This document shows, piece after piece, positions 8,176 through 20,100 of a DNA stretch of 39,661 bases. The stretch comes from Alteromonadaceae bacterium (GTDB lineage: Bacteria > Pseudomonadota > Gammaproteobacteria > Pseudomonadales > Cellvibrionaceae). The first letter of the stretch is position 1. Each line of letters starts with the position of its first letter. Under the pieces are notes generated by a model. It saw nothing but the letters and a program-made list of their open reading frames with translations. It was not told the origin of the DNA and made no database searches. The DNA is taken from positions 4,956-44,616 of the forward strand of contig NVXL01000034.1 of NCBI GenBank assembly GCA_002746115.1, given 5' to 3'. Position numbers and translations under genes: made by a program.

Positions 8176-11100
8176 CGCGCAATCGGAATACCACCATCTT
8201 GATCCGCCTTGCTTACAAGCGCTTGAGTTCGAATGAACTGACACAGTAAGGCTATTGTGGGATGGAAAAATAAAGTTGTTGGCGGTAGATCGTAGTTCAA
8301 CTGTTTATTTACCAAGGCGATAACCTGAGCCATTTTGATCGAGTCACCACCAAGGTCAAAGAACTGCTCACCTAAGTCAATTGCTTTTTCTTGGCTTAAG
8401 ACGGCACGCCAAATGGCTTCTACAGATGCTTCCAAAGACTCATTCGTTATCGATGGCAAAATCAGATCCGCACCTAATACTGCCGTATCTTGGCCATCCA
8501 ACCTTTCTTTAGCTTCCAAGGTTTCTTTGATGTCAGAATTTTTGCCTTTGCTTTCACTTTCGCGAACCAGATCTGTTTCTGTTTGTTGAACCCAATATTT
8601 CGACTCATCGAATGTATAACCGGGCAAACAAACACGTCTATAATTTTCGCCATCTCGGTATAAAGCAGGCCAATCAATAATGGCGCCATTCACCCAAGCT
8701 TTTGTTAACTCTGGATAAGCTCGATTTTCTATTGCCTGTAATAGTTGCTTTTTGAATACTTGCTCAGAACTAAAGCTAGACACGTAGCGGCTATAGTCTT
8801 TAGCCCTTCCCTCTTGGGAATTTGGAGCCTTAGCTGCACTAGGTGAATTGCCGAATGCAGATAAGGTAGCCCTTAACGACTCGACACTGTCGGCCACACA
8901 GGCAAATCTTTCGTTAAACGGCTTACGCCCAATCTGTAAAGTATAAGCCATCTCGCCTAAGGAATAGCCCGCTTCGGTACTTTGTAAAAATTTATCAAAA
9001 CTCGCGATTTGACGATGCAGTGCTTCGCTACTTTTTGCAGAAAATGGGAATAAATAATATCCCTCATCGCTCTTAGCTTTTCCAAGCTTCTCCGATTGCT
9101 GCGAATTATCGTCTTGTAAATATTCCTCGATAATCACATGAACATTCGTACCACCGTCACCAAAAGCATTCACACCCGCTCTCAAAGGCTCGCCCTGCGC
9201 TAAGGGCTCCCATGACGACAGTGCTGTTTGCACATGGAGCTTGGAATTATCAATATCCATGTGAGGGTTAACTTCATCCGCATGTAAGCTAGGCACTAGC
9301 GTTTTATGCTTTAGTTGCAATAAGACTTTTGTTAACGAGGCAATACCTGCCGCCGCTTCCAGATGGCCAATATTACTTTTAACAGAACCGATGGCAATCG
9401 ACTGGCCACTCTCTCCAGGTTTATTTACCGTCTTAATATCGGTACCAAAAGCGTTATTAATACCTAAAAATTCAATCGCGTCGCCAAACTCAGTACCTGT
9501 TCCATGAGCTTCAATGTAACTGATGCTGGCTTTGTCGATACCCCTTCTCTCGTAGGCGCTATCAATAACCGCTTTTTGACCCTCTGGGTTAGGCACGTTA
9601 TATCCACTAGAGCGACCACTGTGATTCGTTGCAACACCTTTAATCACACCGTAAATCGAGTCCTTGTCTTTTACGGCTTGCTGTAAAGGCTTAACTAAAA
9701 TCGCGCCGATGCCCTCCCCTGTTACGTAGCCATCCGCACCGCTACCAAAACTTTTACACTTTCTCGATGCCGAAATGCGATTGGACTTTAACAAAGATAG
9801 CTGTTTACTCAAATGTAAATCGAGATTAGCGCCACCAACAATGGCCGCACGACAAGCCCCCTGGCGAATATTATCGTATGCCATTTGCAAGGCGCTTAAA
9901 CTTGATGAACATGCAGAGTTTAAAGTTAAACTTGGACCTGTGAACCCCATCGTATAAGACACGCGATTTGACACACCGAACTGTGTGGAATGCTGTACCC
10001 CTAACCTACCCTCAACCTCCAAACCGTCTGTGTGTACTTCGTCTAACATATGGTATTGGCTCCACACCACACCAACGTAAACGCCAATAGCTGAGGAGCC
10101 TAAGGTGTCGATTAATGATTCAGGGTAATAACCGGCATCTTCAAGTGCATGCCAAGCAACCTGCATAAACAAACGCTCTTGGGGATCTATCGAGGAAGCA
10201 TCATTTTCTAGAATATTGAAAAAACCCGCGTCGAAATTTTCCACACCGTCGATAAAACCACCAGCGATGTTTTCGCCTTGTGCTCCTAATCGAGACTGCC
10301 CGTTGAGTAATTTTAAACGACTGTCCGGCAATAAACTAATACAGTCCGCGCCGGTTTTTAAATTATCCCAGAACTCCTGGGTGTTTTTCGCTTTTGGATA
10401 TCGGCCTGCAATGCCGATAACCGCAAGGTCACCTGTGTCATCATCGCTGCCCGACGGAGCCTGGCTCCCATTTTCGGTGGCGCTTGCACTTTTAACGACT
10501 GTACTTTTGGCTACTGTACTTTTAACTACTGTGCTCGTTTCTGTTTTTACCGCAAGTGCCGCTACAGTTTGCTTACGCGCAAGCTGAAACTTCGCGCCTG
10601 CTGTTCCAAACCCAGCCTGGGTACCCGGTATTTTTTCCAACACGATAGCACTAGCAAAGGAGCTACCTTTTTCCTGAGAAAGCTTTTCCTGAGAAAGCTT
10701 TTCCTGAGAAAATAGCTTAGCAATACGTCCCGCTATTTCATTGATATCCGTAGCGCTTAAACCAACCGGGACGGCTAACCTAACGAGATTATTAAGTGGC
10801 GTCCCTTTTTGCATACCCGCATTATGAATACCACAGCGGACTCCGGTTGCTTGGTAAAGCCAAGCAATAAAAGAGACTAGGCTATTTTGGTGACGGCTAA
10901 AACTCGGGATCTTTGAGACATCCACTAAAACACAGTGTGCCGCAGCGGGACCAACAACAGGAGCACCAGCAACTTCGAGCGCAGACCAAAGCTTATGGCA
11001 AGCTTCTGAGCGGCCAACAATACCCGACTCAATTAAGACCTTATCGTTTAAGGCCACGACGATCATATTGCCATCGTCTTGCGTCAAGCACTTAGGCGCT

Positions 11101-14100
11101 GACTTATCCGTAGCAGGCATCGCTTTCGCATCCGCTTCATGCTTGGCAATACGGTTTTCAATGCTTTGGTAAAGCTCACTATCTCTTACAGCAACAAACC
11201 CGCCAACGTTAACACCGAAGTTTTTACATAAGCTTCCGGTAAGGATATCTGCGTACTCACAAATCTGCTGAGTAATTTGCCAAACGTTTTTATCCGCAAA
11301 GCCGGTTTCATGTTGCTTGATAAAATACGCATTATCTAAAATTCGAGTCACATCGAGCATCAAGGAAACGCCATAGTGACGGCATAGCTTCTTGAGCGCC
11401 TCCAAGTGCGCTATGCTCACGGGATAACCACCAGCGGCGTTGCTGCATAATTCCAAGCAAAGCACCTGGCAGGCAGGGACCTTTGAGTTTAAATATTCTT
11501 CTACCAACTCCAAGTTTAAACCACCACGGAAAAGCGCCGTGTCTGCAAGTGTAATCACCCCTTGATGAACCAGCTCGACCGGATCGTAACCAACACCAAT
11601 TTGATTGATAATCTGGGTTGGAAATAACAGGTTTTGTATAACTGCCGACGGAACATCTGCGCTAGCTTGATTTGCACGATGCGCAGATAAACCCTGCCAA
11701 AAAGCGGCTTCGGCATCACGCCCTGATTTAAAGGGCAATACATAGTCGAAACCGAAAATTGAACCTAAATGTTGCTCAAGGGTTTTTTCGCCTCTAGGTT
11801 TTTCACTCCTCAAGGACTCGACCCGCTCTTTAACATAGCCGGTTTGCAATTGAGCCCACGAGTCAGTATTAAGGTCATATTCAATTTGTTCAGAAGCAAC
11901 ATTGACCAAATTAAAGTGGTTATCAATGAGTATTTTATCTCTTTTCTGAGCTAGAGTCGCACTTGAGACAGCATTTGATGCAGCACTTGATGCCTTACTT
12001 AATAAAACATGGGATTGAGCTGAAGGCTCCTCATTACGAGCGCCCTTACCCCCTTTAGGATCAGGATCAGAATCGGGATCAGGATCGGGGTCAGCCATCA
12101 TCATCAAAATTTCGTTCACATAACTGCGATCTAAGGAGCCATTCGTGCCAACAGGCTTACAGAGATATACCGTTTCGTTTTGGGTCCGGAATTTATTCTT
12201 AAACTGAAGGTTTCCCTTACCGAAGTCATCATGGCTTCGATGTTGATCAAGGACCTTTTTATCTTCCACAGATGCATTGGGGGATACCTCAATTTCTGGG
12301 CCGAAAGTGCCGCCTAAGCTAAAGATATTTCCGCCTTCAGCCGAAAGCGTTTTAATAATATTAATTATGGAAAACTCAAGATTACCAAAGGGGGAGTCTT
12401 TACCGTAAAACTCCATGTCCATGAGGTAGCCATTGTTCATTTTACTAATCAATATGACATTCGCTAACTTATCATTCGCATAGCTCAGGAAGATTCGCTG
12501 GTGACTTTCTTGTACCTGGTTTTCAATATCACGAATAAAAGCGTGTACCGACGGGTTAACCTGAGACTTGATATCACACCAAGCTAAGGCCATGGAGACA
12601 ATCGTTTGATTTGTTTCCACGCTCTCTTTTAGCTGGTATTCAAGCGTCTTTGCTGCATCATTTTCATTAACAAATTTATTGTATGCGTATCTCAGTTTAC
12701 GCATTTTTTTACCCGTGATCTCGTAGTTGGAAATATCTTCCACTCTCTGGTTAGCACCGATTGGCGTAGCGTAGAAACGACTTCCGAGCACATCATCTAA
12801 GCGTGTTGTAGACAAAATATTCAATGCCAATTGATGCTCTTCACAGTATTGCCTTAACTCGTCCACCAAAGGAATATAGTCTTCCTCACTTCCAACATAG
12901 GCCCAAAGTAAAACAACCCCATCTCGCTTGTTTATCCTGAAATAAGCGCTTCTCTTGCTACCCCAAAAATACAAAGGCGCAACAAAGGGTGTTGATCGGG
13001 CAACTGCGCCCTCTCCAGCATAGCTTTGGAACAAGGCTACAGCATGAGCCGCAAGCTCAGTGTCCTCTTGCAACTTAGACTTAGATAGAACCAAAGCCTT
13101 ATATGTAGACGTTTCCTCACCTGCCTCGCTACTAATAGTCGTACTGGAACCCGCTTGCTCACTATCTCCCACTAAATCAGGCAGGGTGTCAGTATTTGTC
13201 CCTAGGATGCTCTCTAGTACCTGCAATTTATTTTGGTAGAAAAATAAGGCCAACTTTTCAAGGGTAAAATGCTCAAACAGCAAGGTGTTATTGAGTGAAC
13301 CAAAAACATCTTCTAGGGTGCGGACCATTTTGATGGTAATAAAAGAGTCTATACCTGCTTCTTCAAAAGGCTTATCCAGTTCCAAGCTTTCGTCTAAAGC
13401 GCTTTCGAACAAGGCTTTTAAATACGACTGGGTTTGCTCAATTGAAACCACGGCTTTAGATACGCCGTTCTTAGCATCACTATCATCCAAGCCGCCACTA
13501 CCATCCAAGCCATCACTATCATCTAATTCATCACTAAGGGGCGATGCCAAAAATCTATCGGCATAAGTTGCCTGCAATTGTGCTTTATGGTTAGCCAACA
13601 AATAATCCGCTAACATGCTTAAGGTGTAGAATTCAAACAATAAGGTTTTACGAAGCGGGCCTATTTGTGATTCTAGTTTGGCTAATAGCTTTATAGAGTG
13701 AAATGAATCAACACCGGATTCTTCAAAGTTTGCGTCAAGCTCCAAGCGAGCCTCTAAGGTTTCCTCAAAGAGCTCCGCTAGGATCTTGCAAAGTATCTCT
13801 TTTTCTTCAGCGCCGTCTAAAAACTGTTGCTTACTCGTCGAAGGCTCAGGTCTCACATCCGCATGGAGACTTGCTTGTGTTTCTGTAAGTACTGGTGCAG
13901 CCCTTGGCGAAGCAACATTTAAGTCGACACCTGAATCTACCACAGGGTAAAAGCTGGTGACGCCGCTACTGGCACATTGCGCTAAAGCGAAGTAGAAAGC
14001 TTCCAGTCCTTGATCTGTCGTTAATGGCGTGATCCCCATTCGCTCAGCGAGAGCAGATAAAGTTTGCTCATCAACCTGCATCCCCCCCTCTTTCCATAGT

Positions 14101-17100
14101 GGCCAATTTATAGAGATGGTGTGGCCTTTCCTCTTAGATTGTGACGCTAATTGATTTCTAAACGCCGCAAACCTGTCCATAAATAAATTCGAATAGGCAT
14201 AGACACTCTGACCAACATTACCCTTAAGCGCTGCAAGCGATGAGCAAAGAACGAAGAAATCTAAATCAAGGTCCCGGCTTGCGCGATCTAAATGTAACAA
14301 ACCATCAAGTTTTGGCCGAGTTATCGCTTCGATATCCGGCATTTGAATATTCCGAATTAAACGGTCTTGCAAAACACCTGCGCAGTGGACAATACCATTT
14401 AGGCTATTGAACTTTGCCTTGGTAGCCGCAATGATATTTTCAGCATCCGCGTGTATTGAAATATCGCCTTGAACATAAAGCACCTCGGCTCCAGAAGCAC
14501 GAAGCGCTTCGATATTTCGCTTTGCTTGAACCGCCGCGTCTGAGTCAAGTGAGCGCCGTCCCGTCAATACCAATTTAACTTTGTTAATTTTTTTAACAAG
14601 GTCATTTGCAAATATTAAACCCAAACCACCAGCACCACCTGTAATGAGATAGACGCCGCCTTCTTTCAGTAGGGAGCCGGGAGTGGCTTTGCTTTGATTA
14701 TCGACAATCGTTTTTTCTGATAAAACCCATCGCTGACTATGTTCATACTTAACGCAAAGGCCATCTTGATTTAGCTCTTGGAGCCCTCTTAGCTCTTGGA
14801 ACACTAGAGCCGCGTTGTTAGGCATCTCAATCGAATTATCACCACTAACAAAATGAACCAATTTAGCTTTAAGGTTATGCTCTTCCTGCACCAAGGTATT
14901 AACAAAGCCCAGGACAGAGTCATGCAGCATAGTCTGGATTTGGCTGCGCTCATTGGTTTCGAGCACTGAAGCTTGTTTATCGTAGAAAAATACAAGATTT
15001 GTCGGTTTAGTCAAACGCAGGGAAAGCAAGGCCTGGGATAAATTAACAATAGATTTTAAGAGTCTTTGTAAATCTGGCAAAGTATCGCCATCAGTCACGC
15101 AAAAACTTTCCAAATCTACAAGAAAATCCCCAACAGCTCCTTGTGAACTTTGGTAATTTTTTAGAAAAGTCTTAAGCTCATCTCCGTTTTCAAAATCGAC
15201 ACTGCCTTTAAGAGCCAGCCCTCTGGGCTGTATTACGCTAATGTCGTTACCAGATAACGCTTGGAATGCTCCAGCCAAGTCGGGGTTCCTACTGATTAAA
15301 GCAATGGAACCCTGTTCCGCTTTTGGAGAATTTATTGCCTGCTCTATATCTACTAATTGCCACTCGGGTTGTAGATAGCTAAGTTTAGACCTTGAAACTT
15401 CCTGCTTACCGACCCAAAGTTGCTGGTAATATTCACCAATTGAAGGTTCTTCTCCTGAAGCGTCAAGCGTATTTTTTGAAAGTGCCGGTAGTGTTTTAAA
15501 CCAATGGCTATTTTTTTCAAATGGATAGCTTGGCAGGTGCATGCGTCGCGGGGTACTGGTGTACAAACGATCCCAATCCACAGCCTTACCGGAAACCCAC
15601 AACTGCGCTAACTGGTTCGCATTGCTTTGCAGTGGGTTAATTATTGTTTTATTTTCCATGCTGCCTTGAACATCAGCATAAAAGGCGCTGCTATTGGCCT
15701 TGATACCTGACAGTTGCTCCGACAACAGCTGTTTTAAATTTTCAACATCGGATACTAGCAAAACCAGACGATGCTTCATTTGGTTCCGCCCGAGCTGCAA
15801 GGTATAACTTAAGGAGGAGAGGTTTACATCTGGCTCATTGGATACAAAATAGAACAGTTGGTAAACCATGTGCAACAATCGCTGCTCGTTCTTTGCCGAC
15901 AAGACAACAAGGTGCTTATCCAATAAGGTGCTAGCTTGTTCCAGGGCATTGCTCTCCTGGGCATCCTCTAACACAAGGTGGGCATTTACACCGCCAAAAC
16001 CAAAGGAACTTAAGCCTGCAATTCTAGGCAAGGGACGGCCATTACTGTCTAGGGGTTTAGTCCATTTGCGACCATTTTCCAACAAATAAAATGGCGAATC
16101 ATCCAATTTAATATACGGATTCTGACGTTCAAAATTGGCATTTGGCGGTAAATAATTATACTTCATCGCCAAGAGCACTTTAATTAGCCCCGCCATACCA
16201 GCGGCAGGTTCTAAATGCCCCGTATTGGTTTTGACTGCACCAAGACCAATAGAGCCGCTTTGCTCTCCTGGGTTAAAAGGAGAAGAGTTAGAAGACGCGG
16301 TAGCCGTGTATAACTTGTTAAAAGCTCGCTTTAAACCGTCAATCTCAATAGGGTCACCAAGCTCTGTGCCCGTGCCGTGAGCTTCAATATACGACACTCT
16401 TCTGGGGTCAACCCCGGCTTGTTCATAAGCGTCAACTAAAAGCTCAGCCTGAGCATTTGGGCTCGGTGCTGTCATTGATTTAGTTTTACCGCCGTGATTA
16501 AGTGCGCACGAACGAATCACAGCATAAATGGCATCACCATCTTGCTGCGCTTTACTTAGAGGCTTTAAATAGACAGCGCCTAGGCCTTCGCCTTTAACAT
16601 AACCGTTCGCGCGGCTATCAAAGGTGTAGCATTTGCCATCTGGGGAATAGGCGCCCATCTGGCTTGTTAGGACGTAAGTCTCTGGTGATAAGGCCAAACT
16701 AACACCACCGGCAATGGCACTTTCTATCTCGCCACTTCGAATCGATTGCATAGCGCGATGAATGGCAACCAGCGAACTGGAACAGGCCGTATCTACGGCT
16801 TCGCTTGGCCCACGTAGATTAAGTAAATAAGAAACTCTGTTAGGTAATACTGAGTGCGCATTACCCGTTGCCATATGAGCGGTCATATTCGGACTATTCT
16901 TAAACATTAGCCCTTGGTACTCTTGGAATTGAGCCCCCACAAAAACGCCAACTTTTTTCCCGCTTAAAGATGAAGGAGCATAGCCTGCATCTTCTATACA
17001 TTCCCATGCAGATTGTAAAAATAAGCGGTGCTGGGGATCCATAACATCGGCTTCCGCTTTTGACATATTAAAAAATGCGGCATCAAATTTGTCGACATCT

Positions 17101-20100
17101 GGGATAAACCCGCCCCATCGGCTGTTGGTTTTATCGGCATTTTCGATAGCATTGCCAAAATAGTGCTGCCAGTCCCAACGCTCTTCAGGTACTTCCGTGA
17201 CCAGTGACTGACCGGATTTTAACTTAGCCCAAAAATCGTTTAGATCCGTTGACCCTGGCATTTTTCCTGATAATCCAACAATCGCTATTTGCTCTGCTGA
17301 TGTATCTGAGCCGGTCTCTGTTTTATTGGGCGTGTTAGATGCATTAGGTGTATTAGGTGTATTAGTGGCGGTATAAACCGCCGGGATTTTTTGACTGCTT
17401 GCTTGCGCCATTAAGTTCTTAGGCTGTGGCTGTGGCTCGTCACTGCTAAGTGTTTCTTTACCCTGGTTTTCGTTATCTTTTTCTTTATCTTTTTCTTTAT
17501 ATTTGACTTCAAAGTTATCAAAATGGTTTTCGAAAAAGAAATCTACCAGACCGTCGAGGGTATGATAATCAAAGAATACCGAAGGGCTAAGCGTAAGCCC
17601 CCAAGATTTATTGATTTTATTGGCATACTCCGCCAGAGAAACCGAATCAACACCAAAGTCTTCAAATTCAGACGATGATTTTACCTGTGAAGCATCCATT
17701 TTCAGAATATTACCGAGCATTTCTGCAAGCTCGTCCTGAATATACAGCTTTACATCATCGCGACTAATTTCGTTCCGGGATGAAGCCTGGACGGCCGGAG
17801 ACGAAGAACGTAGGGAGGCAGATGAGCCACTTGCCTTGCTAGGTTTAGACGGTGGCGCCTTACAAGTGACGCCTTCGGCTTTTAGATATACTCGTCCTTG
17901 CTCATCGCACAGTACGATGTCAAACACAATAAAACTAGCACCTTCAGAAATATCCCCCCGAATTTTTCCATAGGATAAAACATTCTTAGGTAAAGCCCCG
18001 TAAATGCTAAGTAAATCAATGGAGAAAGGCACATACAGCTTATGATCAGTAGAACGATTAAATATCAGTGTGATTAAACTTTGGAAGGCGCCATCTAAAA
18101 TAAACGGATTAACAGTATATGTATCGTCAACGGCCTCAGCCTTTGCTGAAAGTTTCGCAAGGACTTCATGGTCATTAAAGCTGGCCGATTGAATGGCCTT
18201 AAAGCTATCGCCATAAACAAAGCCTTTTTGATCAAAGATCGAATAGACCTCAGAAGAGGAAAGCTCATGATTACACGCTTGACGAATACGCGCTACATCT
18301 AAATCCTCAACCGCTTGCGGTAGCGCTTGCGTCAAGATACTTGCCGTGGAATGAACCCGACTGTCACTATCACCATAGCTATTGTCTCCAAGGCGATTTG
18401 AGGAGAATATGCTGCATTCAACCTGCCCCCACTCGCTCTCAGGGTTTTGCTGACCCAACACTATATGTACATCATCGTCCTTCGCGTTTTCGCTAGTAAA
18501 GGTATTGAAAAAGACGATATCTTTTGCGATTGATACGCTATTTAGAGCTGAGTTCTCGCCCTTCGATGAATACTGACTTGCTGCAAAAGCCATCTCCAAA
18601 TACGTTGTACCAGCTAAAATCCCTTGCCCGTGGATAACATGCGCCTTAAAAAAGTGCTCGTCAGGCGAGAATGTCGACAGGAATTTCTGCTCATTAAAGG
18701 TAGAAACATTTTTGTGAACCAGCGGGTGCTGACGTTCAACAACCTTGCTCTGGCTCGCAAGTCCAACATTCAGCCTATTCACAGATTCTTCACTCGCACT
18801 TACCAAGGGACCACTAACACGTGGCGATGGTGTAATCCAGTGTCGAACCTTTTCAAATGGATAAGTTGGTAAGTTTAATCGCTTTCCTGTTGTTCCATAT
18901 AATTCATTTATTAACTTAGCAGGCCAATTTTCAATGGTATTTTTTGACCAATCACTAGCCGCTAAGAAAATTGGACTCAACTCCCCTGGCAGGTCTGCCG
19001 TGTGAGGATAAATTACATTCTCTATTGGGCTACGAACAAACTGATCTAGCTGAACAATCAAGCTTTCTAAGTCGAAGGCAAAAAATACGACTCTTGAACG
19101 ACTCGGCTCGCGTCCAACTAATAGTGTATAGCTTATATCCTCAATATTAATAGGCGATAAATTTGCGCTAGCACGCTTAAAGGCCGAAGCAACAATAAAA
19201 TCTTTAACATTCGAAACGTAACGCGTCAGGCTAGCGATATCCCTAGCCGAAACCACTATCGGAAAAGCCTCGGCAGAGTTATTGCCGCTCCTAGATTCTG
19301 TGTTAGCTGCCGCTGTATTTGCCTCTAGCGCAGGCGCAGTATATTCCTGAATAATGACATGAGCGTTAGAACCACCAGCGCCAAAGGAGCTGATCCCAGC
19401 CGTACGAGGTAAGGTTCTTCCGTCTCGTTCAACAGCATTCCAATTTTCGTAGTGCCGCTGAACCACAAAAGGGGTCGATGGAAAATCAATATTTGGGTTT
19501 AACGGAGTCGAATGAATAGAAGGAACGAGTTTCTTATATTTAAGCTGTAAGAGAACCTTTGTTAATGCCGCAATACCGGCTGCAGACTCACAATGCCCAA
19601 TATTCGATTTTGAAGAACCGATCGCGCAAAACTGTTTCTTCTGAGTGAAAGGCTTAAAGGCATTGGAAAGTCCGCTGATCTCAATAGGGTCGCCCAAGCT
19701 GGTGCCCGTGCCATGGGCTTCAATATAATTGATATCTTCCGCATTGACTCCGGATTTGCTAATAGCTTGGGCAATAACAGCCGTCTGTGCTTTTGGATTT
19801 GGCACGGTATAGCCATGAGTTTTACCACCGTGATTAACGGCTGTGCCTTTAATAACAGCATATATCGTGTCGCCATCTTTAACCGCACGGCTCAAGGGTT
19901 TAAGTAAAACGGCGCCAACGCCCTCGCCAGGTACATAACCGTCGCCACCTTCACCAAAGCTTCCGCACCGACCTAAGGATGACGCAAATTTACCCTGACT
20001 CAAAAGTAAATATTTATTCGGATGAATACTAATATTAACACCACCGGCAATTGCCATTTGGCATTCGCTACGGTGCAGGCTTTCACAGGCAAGATGTAAG

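Noticed and set aside
10216-10587. A 123-codon plus-strand frame opposite the linker before KS4
   Set aside because: It is a mirror of the Thr/Val/Ser repeat linker and KS4 start; no homology is recognisable and no start signals are seen.
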